A stretch of 64,000 bases of DNA from JBMOLL01 sp049325415 (GCA_049325415.1 JBMOLL010000022.1:1-64000), one strand, 5' to 3'; shown: positions 34,875 through 44,212, numbered from the stretch's first letter. The notes: generated by a model from the letters alone, not told the origin. Made by a program: numbers and translations.

Positions 34875-36653
34875 GCGGGTAAGCTTACATACAAGGTCCC
34901 CACGGTTCATCTCAGCCGGTCGTTTCAGTGAGCACTGACCGTTTTTCACATTTACCGGTGATCCTTCCAGGCTGTTGCCGACTTTCGGATTGACCCACAG
35001 CACCTGCCATTCGCCATCGTTGTAAATCCCTTTGAGACTAAACTCTTTACTTCCGGGCTGGAGGAAGACCACGATCAGTTTTGACGGATCGGCAAAGCAA
35101 AAAGCATTATCCGGTTTGACCATTGTATCAAAGGGCTTCATTTCTTCCAGCGGAAGTGCTTCAAAGAACTGACGGGCTATGGCCGTCTGTTTCCACATCT
35201 GTTCCCTTGAACGCCAGTCTTCGCAGTTCAGATCGTTATGCGGATATTTGTATCCGAAGTACCATTCCACACCCCCACCGCCTGCCATCAGGCTGCCCCA
35301 AAGGCACTGTGTCCTTACCAGGTCATGATCGGGGTCGTTGTCATCCGGAACGACACCGCTATCGGCCGGACCAAGTTCATCAAAATTGCAGATCCAGTTT
35401 CGTCCCTTGAATTCGGAGAGAGACCTCCATTTAAGTACCCTCTGGTGGACATCTGCCGCGGCGTGGACCTGAAGGGATGGCCCGCTGAAATCGGGATTTC
35501 CCAGCAGGGGGATGAGCATAAGTTCCTGGTGTTCAAGATCGGCATGCGTATGCATCATAATTATACTATTATACGGGATCAGTTTCTTCAGATAGGCAGC
35601 CATTTCTTTCCTCATCCCATCATCCTGGCCCAGCGGCGTCCAGCTGGCGACCCCGTTTTCCTCACCCAGATTCCAGATTATCCCCAGGTGGTGACTGAAG
35701 CGGGCAACCAGTTCACGGTAGAACAGTTTCCTGATCTTGTCGTTCTGTCCCTGGTCGAGCAGAATCTCGTTTTCGGTCTCCTGAAGCACGAAGTGTGCCA
35801 GTACGCCTTTCTCTTCCATGTAGGTGAACACCCTGTCCCATTGCGCCAGCTTGCTGATATCGTAGCGTGCCCGTTCATAGGGATCGCTCCAGGGCCAGAT
35901 ATCATTCCCATCGCCCATCACATTCATTAAGATCATATAGACTGAATTCATGCCCTGAGAAGCGAGATAGGATATGGCACCGATTATCCCTTTTCCCCTC
36001 CCCTTTTTCCAATCCGGATCACCCGGTTTCCAGTCCTTCACATGGGCTTCGTAGCGATGAGTTGCCGGAATCTGATCAAATCCGGCATAGGCAAGGAAAT
36101 TTTCCGGACTGTCGGCTCCGGCTTTGATAAAGTATTCTCCGGTTCCTTCATATTTCATATAATGCTCTCCACCGTCGACAATCCTCCCTTTAGCCCTGAA
36201 ATCATTGCCGGTCTTATCGGACGGACCAATATCAAAGCTTCCTTCATAACCATCCAGCGCCTGAGGAATGCCCCAGTCGGAACTGTCGGAAACAGCGATA
36301 TGCTCTCCTCTGCGAAAAAGCACCTTAAACGTCCAGTGACCGGTAAGTCCGGGAGTGAATTTCACCTGCCAGATATTCCCTGAATGTGCGCCACTTTCCC
36401 CGGCATCGCCATCGCCGGCAAAATATCCCGGAACCACACAGGAGTAATCACCATTTGTAAAAGTCACATCCAGCCGGTAATTCAGAAAGGGATTTACCTC
36501 ATCGAACTCCGAGGTGTAATTCCCCTTGCACTCAAAAACAAGGGTATGCCAGAGTTTATACTCACCGGAGATCTTTACCTGGGGATGCTTATAGGTGCAT
36601 GAAGCAGAAATGAGTAAAAGGAGGGTGAGGGTTAAGAAGGCAGATTTTCTCAT
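34866..36653 (-). CDS. DUF5060-containing glycoside hydrolase-like lipoprotein
   Basis: 595 aa from ATG 36653, where a clean lipoprotein signal starts (lipobox SASC); a longer reading adds 31 unrelated residues. N-terminal DUF5060 beta-sandwich (WHTLVFECKGNYTS, then FTPGLTGHWTFKVLF), then a TIM barrel with IIWNLGEENG and ICNFDELGPAD, whose glutamates are the best acid/base and nucleophile candidates at strands 4 and 7. A short C-terminal beta domain (FLQPGSKEFSLKGIYNDGEW) follows. Related proteins are putative glycosidases of the apiosidase-like or GH39-like superfamily. Substrate unknown. Monocistronic. Confidence 0.75.
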   Translation of the reverse strand: MRKSAFLTLTLLLLISASCTYKHPQVKISGEYKLWHTLVFECKGNYTSEFDEVNPFLNYRLDVTFTNGDYSCVVPGYFAGDGDAGESGAHSGNIWQVKFTPGLTGHWTFKVLFRRGEHIAVSDSSDWGIPQALDGYEGSFDIGPSDKTGNDFRAKGRIVDGGEHYMKYEGTGEYFIKAGADSPENFLAYAGFDQIPATHRYEAHVKDWKPGDPDWKKGRGKGIIGAISYLASQGMNSVYMILMNVMGDGNDIWPWSDPYERARYDISKLAQWDRVFTYMEEKGVLAHFVLQETENEILLDQGQNDKIRKLFYRELVARFSHHLGIIWNLGEENGVASWTPLGQDDGMRKEMAAYLKKLIPYNSIIMMHTHADLEHQELMLIPLLGNPDFSGPSLQVHAAADVHQRVLKWRSLSEFKGRNWICNFDELGPADSGVVPDDNDPDHDLVRTQCLWGSLMAGGGGVEWYFGYKYPHNDLNCEDWRSREQMWKQTAIARQFFEALPLEEMKPFDTMVKPDNAFCFADPSKLIVVFLQPGSKEFSLKGIYNDGEWQVLWVNPKVGNSLEGSPVNVKNGQCSLKRPAEMNRGDLVCKLTRSM

Positions 36654-36795
36654 CTTACAGGCATTTTGTGAGCTCAATTTACAAAATAATTCAGAGGATT
36701 CAGCGGAAATTTCCCAAACATGCATATGGGACTGTTTCTTTACCATCGCGACAGCATAGGCCGGTATTGCTGCGGGAAATATGACTTTAAATTTC

Positions 36796-36803
36796 TACCT
36801 TTG
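36796..36803 (+). promoter_or_regulatory. Putative -7 element before marC
   Basis: TACCTTTG, perfect TAnnTTTG; TTG at 36767 is 26 bp upstream, longer than usual. Leader of about 90 nt to ATG 36900. Confidence 0.4.
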
Positions 36804-36899
36804 CAGGGCTTTTCGCACCGGATGAGCAGTTTGGCGCAGGCTGCGGTACGAATCCGGAACGGTCTGAATATAAAGAACCTGAAAATAAACTAATATTCC

Positions 36900-37478
36900 A
36901 TGCAGATAGATCTGGTTGAAATCCTGGCTTCGTTCATGGTGCTTTTCGCCATCATTGATATTTTCGGTTCCATACCGATTATTCTGGATATAAAAAGTAA
37001 AATCGGGGATTTCTCGCCCACAAAAACCACCATGGTGGCTTTTGGGATCATGTTGTTGTTCCTGTTTGTCGGGGAGCCTCTGTTAATGTTATTTGGTGTG
37101 GATATTTCTTCCTTTGCCATAGCCGGTTCCTTCGTACTTCTGCTGATGGGTACCGAAATGGTCATGGGCATTGAGCTTTTCAAACACGGGACAGGTACAA
37201 GCGGATCCATTGTGCCGATAGCATTTCCGCTGATTGCCGGTGCTGGTTCAATAACCACCCTTCTGTCGCTGCGATCTCAGTATCAGTTCATTAACATCAT
37301 TATTGCGCTTACACTGAATATGGTGATTGTTTACCTCGTATTGAGGCTGACAGGTTGGTTTGGCAAGGTGCTTGGCCCTAACGGACTGCACATTACCAGG
37401 AAGTTTTTCGGGATCATTCTGCTGGCCATTGCCATACGTCTATTCCTTTCCAACACCGGGATCCAGATCCCCAAATAG
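36900..37478 (+). CDS. MarC-family integral membrane protein
   Basis: 192 aa with about six transmembrane helices; the opening FMVLFAIIDIFGSIPIILD with the DxxGSxP element and the central AFPLIAGAGSITTLL are MarC/UPF0056 hallmarks. Function of the family is unknown; the name does not imply antibiotic resistance. Slightly shorter than E. coli MarC (221) but complete. The stop codon lies 6 bp from the end of the convergent iron-dependent dehydrogenase gene. Confidence 0.85.
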   Translation: MQIDLVEILASFMVLFAIIDIFGSIPIILDIKSKIGDFSPTKTTMVAFGIMLLFLFVGEPLLMLFGVDISSFAIAGSFVLLLMGTEMVMGIELFKHGTGTSGSIVPIAFPLIAGAGSITTLLSLRSQYQFINIIIALTLNMVIVYLVLRLTGWFGKVLGPNGLHITRKFFGIILLAIAIRLFLSNTGIQIPK

Positions 37479-37484
37479 GAGATC

Positions 37485-38657
37485 CTACAGGCGCTTTGTA
37501 AGAATTGAAGCCAGTTCCTCGGCGTTGAAAACCACAGGGTGATTCTTATGTGAAGTCTCCGCCACTACCCTTCCGATGGAATCAGGGGAGACTCCATAAT
37601 CCTTCAGCGAAGGTATTTCCAGTACATTGGAAATATGAACCAGTTTATCCTTGAACGCAAGCAGGTATTCTTTTTCCTCCTTGTATTTAAAATCGGAGAA
37701 CACCTTTGAAACAACGAGATATTTCTGATAAGCCATATGATCAGGATGATCGGCAATCTTATCGATGGTCGCTGCATTTACCGGCGCCAGCAGTGATCCG
37801 CAGACGATCCCGTGGGGTATATTATGGTAGGCGCCCAGGGGTGATGCAAAACCATGCACAAGGCCCAGGCCGGCATGTGTGAGTGAAATACCCGAAAACA
37901 TTGAAGCAAGGGCCATACCTGCCCGTGCCTCCAGATTCTGATCACCTTCGAGATAGGCCCGGATGAGGTATTTTTTCACCTGTTTAAGTCCCTGAAGGGC
38001 AAGAGCATCCGTAAAAGGATTGGATTGCTGCGAAAGATAGGCCTCAAGCAACTGGGTAAAAGTGTCCATGCCACTCGAAGCGGTTAAACCGGCCGGACAG
38101 GAAAGCATCATTTCCGGATCGATGATCGCCGTATCAGGGATGAAGTTATCATGCCTCAGGGATTTTTTAAAGCCCGACTCACCCACTTCCGACAGAACTG
38201 CGTTCTTGGTCATTTCGCTGCCTGTCCCCGAAGTGGTAGGCATGGCAATGAAGGGCACTTTCAGCCCCGGATGTTCCAGGTCGCCAACTCCCTCAAGGTA
38301 GCGCTTTGCCCCATGTTCCACCGGTAGCAGGGCGGAAATTGCCTTCCCGGCATCCATCACACTTCCTCCGCCAACTGCAATCACCACTTCAATCCGGTTA
38401 TTCCTGTGTAAACCGGTGATCCGGTCGACCAGTTCCGGCGAAGGTTCCTGTGCGATAGTCTCCTGGAACAAAGTAAAACCGTTGTTCTTTAATCCGGAGA
38501 TAATTTCTTCCCCGTGGCCCGAGTTATGAATGGAAGTAGAACCGGTGAGGAGCAATACCCGCTTACCATAACGCAGGGCTTCAGCCGGAAGGTTTGCTCT
38601 TTTTCCTGGACCAAAAATAATCAGTGGCAGAGGATTAAACTGAAAAGAGGGTATCAT
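37485..38657 (-). CDS. Iron-containing alcohol dehydrogenase family protein
   Basis: 390 aa cytoplasmic oxidoreductase. NAD(P) motif AVGGGSVMDAGKA at about 93-105 and PTTSGTGSEMT. Metal region: SGMDTFTQLLEAY keeps the Asp, but the His four residues on is Gln; HAGLGLVHGFASPLGAYHNIPHG keeps the two later histidines. Several Fe-ADH branches carry this Gln, so the enzyme may still bind a metal. Reduces aldehydes or butanal-like substrates in known relatives; substrate here unknown. The VOC gene ends 43 bp upstream on the same strand, so they may form an operon for aldehyde detoxification. Confidence 0.85.
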   Translation of the reverse strand: MIPSFQFNPLPLIIFGPGKRANLPAEALRYGKRVLLLTGSTSIHNSGHGEEIISGLKNNGFTLFQETIAQEPSPELVDRITGLHRNNRIEVVIAVGGGSVMDAGKAISALLPVEHGAKRYLEGVGDLEHPGLKVPFIAMPTTSGTGSEMTKNAVLSEVGESGFKKSLRHDNFIPDTAIIDPEMMLSCPAGLTASSGMDTFTQLLEAYLSQQSNPFTDALALQGLKQVKKYLIRAYLEGDQNLEARAGMALASMFSGISLTHAGLGLVHGFASPLGAYHNIPHGIVCGSLLAPVNAATIDKIADHPDHMAYQKYLVVSKVFSDFKYKEEKEYLLAFKDKLVHISNVLEIPSLKDYGVSPDSIGRVVAETSHKNHPVVFNAEELASILTKRL

Positions 38658-38700
38658 AAGGTGTTGCTTTCTTCGGGTTTAGTATTGATTCAGAACCAGG

Positions 38701-39177
38701 TCAGGCTTTCAACAGCCGGGTTACCAACGGCTCGGCAAGGCCTGTTTTCATGGCGATGGCGTCGATATCCATGCCCGAAGAGGCCATCCGGCCGACAAAG
38801 CATCTGGGAGATTCACCGACTTCAACCAGGTTGCCTTCGGGGTCAAAAAAACGGATGGTATACTGTCCCCATTCTTCTTCGGTAACATTATGAAGGATTC
38901 GAAGATCGGCCGAAAGTATATGTTCCACGACTGTTCCGAAGGTATCCGTTTCAAAACAGAGTTCCATATTCCGGTTTCCAAGATGATCGTAACGATAACC
39001 CAGTTCTTTACTTACCGGATATTCTTTTTCCAGTTTCCAGATCGTAAAACCACCTTTAAAAATGACACAATTCCCATAGTCCTCTTCAGGAACCTGGCCC
39101 AGAAAAATTTCATAAAATTCTTTAAGCTGCCTGATCTCCTGCGTAAAAAGTACTGCAGAGTGAAACCTGAGGTCCAT
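38701..39177 (-). CDS. VOC (glyoxalase/dioxygenase-fold) family protein
   Basis: 158 aa with one glyoxalase-type domain: His in DLRFHSAVLFT, RYDHLGNRNMELCFET in the middle and FFDPEGNLVEVGE at the end, giving His and two Glu as possible metal ligands. About 35 extra residues form a C-terminal tail (RCFVGRMASSGMDIDA). Could act in methylglyoxal removal, fosfomycin-like resistance or another VOC reaction; not resolvable. Upstream of the iron-ADH gene on the same strand. Confidence 0.8.
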   Translation of the reverse strand: MDLRFHSAVLFTQEIRQLKEFYEIFLGQVPEEDYGNCVIFKGGFTIWKLEKEYPVSKELGYRYDHLGNRNMELCFETDTFGTVVEHILSADLRILHNVTEEEWGQYTIRFFDPEGNLVEVGESPRCFVGRMASSGMDIDAIAMKTGLAEPLVTRLLKA

Positions 39178-39327
39178 TTCTTTTTTTTTAAGTTATCCCC
39201 TTATACCTTTTCTATATAGAAGTACGGATCCTAATCATTGTGTTCTCCTTCAGAATTCCGGATCCGGACACGCAATACCAGACAAATATAGACCATTTTT
39301 AATCACGACGGTAAAAAATCTCCCTTC

Positions 39328-40059
39328 TCAGAGTCTGCGTGAGAGTCCCTTATCTCTTCTGTATCTATCACGTTGTTCCCGTTCCATTTTTTCAGTGGCG
39401 TACTGGAAAATAAGTCGTGGAGCCGTATTCCTGTATTTCATGAGAAAGTCTTCAACGGGATGAGGATCTTTTTTCCAGGCTTCGCGTAGAAACCATCCCA
39501 TCCCCTGATGAACCACCCTTTCCCTGTCGGCCATCAGGGGTTCCAGAAAATCAAGCCAGGGCTCTGCTTTACCGCTGCTTTTCATTGGACGGATCAGGGA
39601 AACAGGCACGACTCTTCGCTGGTACTTGCGGTCGGATTGAAGCCAGGATGATAGGTCGGAAGTGGAAATAATTGCTTTTTCGAGGAAAACACAGATTATC
39701 CGCCCTCCCATAAAATCGGTATGTGCCCAGTTTTCCATCCCGATCCTGAACCACCAGTCGAGTTCAAGAAAGGTTTCTTTGGAGAAGTGCTTTTTACGCT
39801 TCTCCAGCAGGAGCATCGCAATGGCACCTTCTTCGTACCAGCCATCGGGTATAAGTTCCCGGGCCAGTTCCAGAATGAACGGCAGACTCATACCCGGTCT
39901 TCCGGAAAGCTCTCCGACCATTTGGTCAATAGCCTCCATGGACAGTCCACGGGTTTTGAATCCCTCGCGGAAATACCTCGAGTATTTCTGTATCAGCAGT
40001 TCATCGGAATGACTGATGCAGAACTCCCTGATCTCTTCAAAGACTTCCTTTACACTCAC
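39328..40059 (-). CDS. AlkD-like DNA alkylation repair protein
   Basis: 243 aa, all-helical, matching the DNA alkylation repair (AlkD/HEAT-repeat) family: MENWAHTDFMGGRII and VHQGMGWFLREAWKKDP segments, the latter a common signature. AlkD-type enzymes excise bulky or cationic alkylpurines without base flipping. The start is GTG at 40059; an in-frame TAG lies seven codons upstream and the next ATG would remove an N-terminal helix. Monocistronic, with no visible terminator. Confidence 0.8.
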   Translation of the reverse strand: MSVKEVFEEIREFCISHSDELLIQKYSRYFREGFKTRGLSMEAIDQMVGELSGRPGMSLPFILELARELIPDGWYEEGAIAMLLLEKRKKHFSKETFLELDWWFRIGMENWAHTDFMGGRIICVFLEKAIISTSDLSSWLQSDRKYQRRVVPVSLIRPMKSSGKAEPWLDFLEPLMADRERVVHQGMGWFLREAWKKDPHPVEDFLMKYRNTAPRLIFQYATEKMEREQRDRYRRDKGLSRRL

Positions 40060-40231
40060 CGAATCCGGATTAACTGTCTAAAGTTACAACAATCCTCACA
40101 TATAGCTGCCAGATTGCTACCCCTTTAGCCTTTCGGAGGAGACAGTGCTCTACTCCTTCTCCCTTAATATCTTCAGAGATCATCATAGCGTATTTATTTT
40201 CAGGAAACAGGTTGCTCTTCAAAATTTTGTC

Positions 40232-40257
40232 TATCTTTTCGCATAAAGTAAAAGGAG
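40232..40257 (+). promoter_or_regulatory. -7 element and Shine-Dalgarno of the propeller kinase
   Basis: TATCTTTT (40232-40239) resembles the -7 box; AAAGGAG at 40251-40257, five bases before ATG 40263, is the clearest Shine-Dalgarno in the window and fixes the start there, not at the in-frame TTG at 40212. Confidence 0.5.
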
Positions 40258-40262
40258 TTTGC

Positions 40263-43200
40263 ATGCAGACCGGATACAGCCATGGTCCTCTTTTTGCAGG
40301 CAGGGGAAAAATATTTCTTCCTCACCTGTTTGTTTTGCTTTTACTGCTATTCACTGCAAATGCCAGGACCCAGAATAATTTTCAGTTCGAGCGGATTACC
40401 ATTGATAATGGTTTATCCAACAATTCGATCAATTCGGTTCTACAGACGCGCGACGGTTTTCTCTGGATTGCAACCAAAGATGGACTGAATCGCTTTGACG
40501 GCCAGGGATTCAGGATCTACAAGCATAATCCTGCAGAAAACAATTCGCTGCCTGAAAACTATGTTATGTCTCTGCTGGAGGACCGGCGGGGCATTCTTTG
40601 GGTTGGGACCTGGGGAGGAGGATTATGCCGCTACGACTCGGCTAGCGATGGTTTCATCGCCGTAAGGGCAAAGGGTGAAAAGGATGATTTTATTCAGTGT
40701 CTCGAAGAGGACGGTGAAGGGACCCTCTGGTTTGGCACTACGGAAGGCGGTCTGTTCTCCCTTCAGCCCGGAAGCGGGCTGATCAGCTGCTGGTCGCCTG
40801 ATAAAACCGGAACACACTATCTTCCTGCAAGGAATGTGACCGCCATTGAAACCGGGCCCGGGAACCGGTTATGGCTCGGCACCTGGGGCAGCGGTTTGCT
40901 CTACCTTGATCCAAGTGCCCGTGCCGTCAAAGTCCTCGATGAGGGGCTTTCCGGGGAAAATGCGCTTGAATCCGGTTCCTTACGCCATATTTTTAATGAT
41001 CATGATTCTGTTCTCATTCTTAGCACTTTAAAAGGGATCAACATTCTCGATTTCAAGACCGGGGGCATCAGGCACAGTCATAAACTCGAAGAAAAGTACC
41101 CGGGTTTTGCCAGTCATAATATCGGCTGTTCAGTAAGAGACAGCAAGGGTCGGATATGGATCGGTTCCTATGATTACTATGGCCTGGTGATGGTCAGAAA
41201 GCTTGCGGAAGGTGCCTGTGAGTACCAACATTTTGTGAATGAAGATGATAACCCGGCTTCATTGACCCTCGATCGCATCCGTTGCATTTATGAAGATAAG
41301 AAAGCCAATATCTGGATAGGAACCGAAAACGGTCTGAACAAACTACCTGATTACCTTCCGTTCAGGCAGTACCGGCATTTGCCTCTTCGGCCTTCCAGCC
41401 TTACGGGGCGGGTTGTGAGCGGATTTACCATGACCGGACAGGACATTCTCTGGGTTGGCTATGGTGGCGGTGGATTCGACCGTATTGAAATAAAGAGCGG
41501 GAGTATCCGTCATTTCGCAGCTGAGCCCGGAAAGGCCAACGCGCTGAGCAATGACGACGTCACCTCGTTATACAGCAGCAGGGACGGTCTGATCTGGATC
41601 AGCACCATGAACGGAGGGCTGAACCGTTTTGATCCGGAATCAGAACGGTTCAAATCCTATTATGCCGACGGCAGGGCAGGTTCGCTCCGGACCAACTGGA
41701 TCCAGCAGATCCTGGAAACCCATGACGGATTGTTCCTTGTCGGGACCAACAGCGGCCTGGATATCCACGACCGGAAAAATGGCACCTTCTCCCCTTTTAT
41801 CCCGGATCTGCAGGACCCTGAAGAAAAGCTTCCCCCGCAATTATCGATCAATTCCCTTTTTGAAGACAGTCGTGGCAGGATCTGGATCGGCAGCTGGCTT
41901 GAAGGGCTCTATTGCTATAACAGGGAAAAGAAAACACTGAAGCATTACATGCCCGACCCGAGCGATCAGACTGCAATTACGAGCAACAAGATCATCGCAA
42001 TATTTGAAGACAGCGGGGGGCGGCTATGGTTTGGCACCCACAGCGGCGGTTTGTGCCGTCTGGATGAATCCACCGGTGACTTCATTGCCTACACAACAAT
42101 CAACGGACTTCCCAACGATGTAGTGTTCGGGATTCTTGAAGATGGTGAATCAGCACTCTGGATCAGCACCATGCGAGGTCTGGCCAGGCTTGATCCGGAG
42201 ACAGGTTATATCAGGGTTTATGACCAGCTCGACGGCCTTGTCAACAACCAGTTTAACTGGAGAGCCAGTTATGCCGGCAGAGATGGAACACTGTATTTCG
42301 GCGGGATCAATGGTTTTGTATCCTTCCACCCGCTGGAAATAAAAACAGATACAGTGCCACCTCAGGTTGCCATTACCTCTTTCAAGGTTTTCAACAAAGA
42401 AACAGCCCTTCACCAGACCCTCCCGGCTATCGGAAACGTTGAATTGCGCCACGACCAGAACTTTTTCTCCCTGGAATTTACAGCACTGGATATGGCACCG
42501 AGTCAGAAACACCGGTACATGTACATGCTGGAGGGAATTGATCCGTTCTGGGTGGAATCGGGAAACCGGACAACGGCTTTCTATACCGATATACATCACG
42601 GTGAATTCAGGTTTCTTGTGAAGGCCTGCAACGCCGATGATATCTGGAGTGAACCCGTCAGTTTCAATATTACGGTACTTCCTGCATGGTGGAACCGCTG
42701 GTGGGTAAAAATCATGGGGCTGCTTACCATTTTCGGGATCGGTATTCTCGCAGCCCGGATACGTCTCTGGCATCTTCTCGAAATTGAAAGGATCAGGCTG
42801 GATATCGCCCGGGACCTGCATGATGAGATGGGCAGTAACCTGAGCAGTATCAGTGTCGACAGTCAGCAACTGATGCGCTCAGTTCAGATGCCTGATAATG
42901 AGCGGGAAATGGCTACTGATATCTACAAAACCACGAATGAGACCATTGATTCCATCAGGGATATCATCTGGTTTATCAATCCTAAAAATGACGGGGGCGA
43001 GAACCTGGTGTTCAAAATGAGAGAAAGAGCAGCATCGATGCTTGCCGGAAGAAACTGGACCTTCCAGGTAAGTGAGGAGTTGAAGCTGGATAGTCTTCAA
43101 CTGGAGACACGCCGCAATATTTTCCTGATATTTAAGGAAGCCCTGACCAATGTTGTAAGGCACTCATCGGCCGGTTCCTGTGACATCCGGCTTCAGAAAA

Positions 43201-43394
43201 GCGGAAACTGTTTGATTTTTGAGATCTGCGATAACGGAAAAGGATTCAATATTCCTGATACGAAGAAACAGGGCGGGTTACAGAATATTTACCACCGGGC
43301 GGAGAAAATCGGGGCTGAAATCTCTCTTACCAGTGAGATTGGCAAAGGCACCTGTCTCCTGTTGAGTCTGCCCCTGTCGAAACATCTGGCCTGA
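40263..43394 (+). CDS. Two-bladed-propeller (reg_prop) sensor histidine kinase
   Basis: 1043 aa inner-membrane sensor. Signal/anchor at 15-34, then about 14 reg_prop repeats (DGFLWIATKDGLNRFD, RGILWVGTWGGGLCRYD, GRIWIGSWLEGLYCYN and similar), a Y_Y_Y domain (HRYMYMLEGIDPFW), a TM at about 803-825 (VKIMGLLTIFGIGILAARI), then a HisKA_3 dimerisation domain with phospho-acceptor His853 (ARDLHDEMGSN) and an HATPase_c end (NGKGF, GGLQNIYHRAEKIG). This is the periplasmic half of Bacteroidota hybrid systems, but with a NarX-type kinase and no receiver or AraC output. The cognate regulator is the next gene, 72 bp away. Ligand probably a glycan, by analogy with hybrid sensors. Confidence 0.9.
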   Translation: MQTGYSHGPLFAGRGKIFLPHLFVLLLLLFTANARTQNNFQFERITIDNGLSNNSINSVLQTRDGFLWIATKDGLNRFDGQGFRIYKHNPAENNSLPENYVMSLLEDRRGILWVGTWGGGLCRYDSASDGFIAVRAKGEKDDFIQCLEEDGEGTLWFGTTEGGLFSLQPGSGLISCWSPDKTGTHYLPARNVTAIETGPGNRLWLGTWGSGLLYLDPSARAVKVLDEGLSGENALESGSLRHIFNDHDSVLILSTLKGINILDFKTGGIRHSHKLEEKYPGFASHNIGCSVRDSKGRIWIGSYDYYGLVMVRKLAEGACEYQHFVNEDDNPASLTLDRIRCIYEDKKANIWIGTENGLNKLPDYLPFRQYRHLPLRPSSLTGRVVSGFTMTGQDILWVGYGGGGFDRIEIKSGSIRHFAAEPGKANALSNDDVTSLYSSRDGLIWISTMNGGLNRFDPESERFKSYYADGRAGSLRTNWIQQILETHDGLFLVGTNSGLDIHDRKNGTFSPFIPDLQDPEEKLPPQLSINSLFEDSRGRIWIGSWLEGLYCYNREKKTLKHYMPDPSDQTAITSNKIIAIFEDSGGRLWFGTHSGGLCRLDESTGDFIAYTTINGLPNDVVFGILEDGESALWISTMRGLARLDPETGYIRVYDQLDGLVNNQFNWRASYAGRDGTLYFGGINGFVSFHPLEIKTDTVPPQVAITSFKVFNKETALHQTLPAIGNVELRHDQNFFSLEFTALDMAPSQKHRYMYMLEGIDPFWVESGNRTTAFYTDIHHGEFRFLVKACNADDIWSEPVSFNITVLPAWWNRWWVKIMGLLTIFGIGILAARIRLWHLLEIERIRLDIARDLHDEMGSNLSSISVDSQQLMRSVQMPDNEREMATDIYKTTNETIDSIRDIIWFINPKNDGGENLVFKMRERAASMLAGRNWTFQVSEELKLDSLQLETRRNIFLIFKEALTNVVRHSSAGSCDIRLQKSGNCLIFEICDNGKGFNIPDTKKQGGLQNIYHRAEKIGAEISLTSEIGKGTCLLLSLPLSKHLA

Positions 43395-43466
43395 GCTGGA
43401 AAAATAGCACGATTGTGGTATAAAACCAGGGGCAGAAACTCCTAAATTTACCGTGAGAGGAAATTC

Positions 43467-44147
43467 ATGACTGAAGAGCAGGTAAATATCAGTGAGCCAA
43501 TTGATGTCTGGCTCGTGGAAGATAACTCGAAGTATCGCAAAAGCCTTGCTTCGGTGATCAGTAATGCTCCGGGCCTTGTATGCACGCATACCTTTCCTTC
43601 GTGTGAAGAGGCCCTGGAAATCATGGAGTCTGGTATATTTCCCGATATAATCCTCCTGGACATCGGTCTGCCGGGGATGAGCGGAATTAAGGGAATCAGG
43701 AGATTCAGGGAGTTATCCCCCGAGATCCACATTGTGATCCTTACCATTTACGACGATAACGATACGGTGTTTGATGCCCTTTGCGAAGGCGCATCCGGCT
43801 ATCTGCTCAAAGACTCATCGCAGGAAGAGATTGTTGGTTCGATCAGGGAAGTGCTTGCCGGAGGGGCACCGCTAAACATGAGGATTGCGCACAAGGTGCT
43901 TCGTTTCTTTGCAAAATCAAGGCCTAGAAAACCGGATTACGGTCTGACCGAGCGAGAGATGGAAATCCTGCAATTCATTGTCGCAGGCCATACCAAGCAG
44001 GAAATCGCCGACAGCCTTTTCCTGAGTTTTCATACCGTGAACACCCACATCAAAAACATTTACCGGAAACTGCATGTCAGCACCAAGGCAGCCGTTGTCT
44101 CCAAAGTCTACAGGGAAGATCTCTTTCGCCCTGATGATCAGCCATAA
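43467..44147 (+). CDS. NarL/LuxR-type response regulator
   Basis: 226 aa: receiver (about 12-130; acidic pair in LVEDN, phospho-acceptor Asp65 in LLDIGLPG, Lys in YLLKDSS) and C-terminal LuxR HTH (about 160-218, LTEREMEILQFIVAGHTKQE, then FHTVNTHIKNIYRKL). All receiver residues required for phosphorylation are present. Partner of the propeller kinase upstream; HisKA_3 kinases normally pair with NarL-type regulators, which supports this. The next gene downstream, the T9SS phosphodiesterase, has its own promoter and is a plausible target. Confidence 0.9.
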   Translation: MTEEQVNISEPIDVWLVEDNSKYRKSLASVISNAPGLVCTHTFPSCEEALEIMESGIFPDIILLDIGLPGMSGIKGIRRFRELSPEIHIVILTIYDDNDTVFDALCEGASGYLLKDSSQEEIVGSIREVLAGGAPLNMRIAHKVLRFFAKSRPRKPDYGLTEREMEILQFIVAGHTKQEIADSLFLSFHTVNTHIKNIYRKLHVSTKAAVVSKVYREDLFRPDDQP

Positions 44148-44181
44148 ACAGACAGTCGGGCAAAATACCACAAACGTGCGA

Positions 44182-44212
44182 TTGAACCCCGGATAGCAAT
44201 AGGTTAATTTTG
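44182..44212 (+). promoter_or_regulatory. Strong Bacteroidota-type promoter
   Basis: TTG (44182-44184), 20-bp spacer, TAATTTTG (44205-44212, perfect TAnnTTTG). The transcript would have a leader of about 170 nt before ATG 44388, long enough for post-transcriptional control; no riboswitch recognised in it. Confidence 0.5.

Noticed and set aside
36654..36746. 31-residue N-terminal extension of the DUF5060 protein
   Set aside because: Places the lipoprotein signal internally; ATG 36653 gives a normal lipobox.
40070..40264. 64-codon minus-strand frame between alkD-like and kinase genes
   Set aside because: Overlaps the promoter and start of the kinase gene; no motif; composition unlike a real gene.
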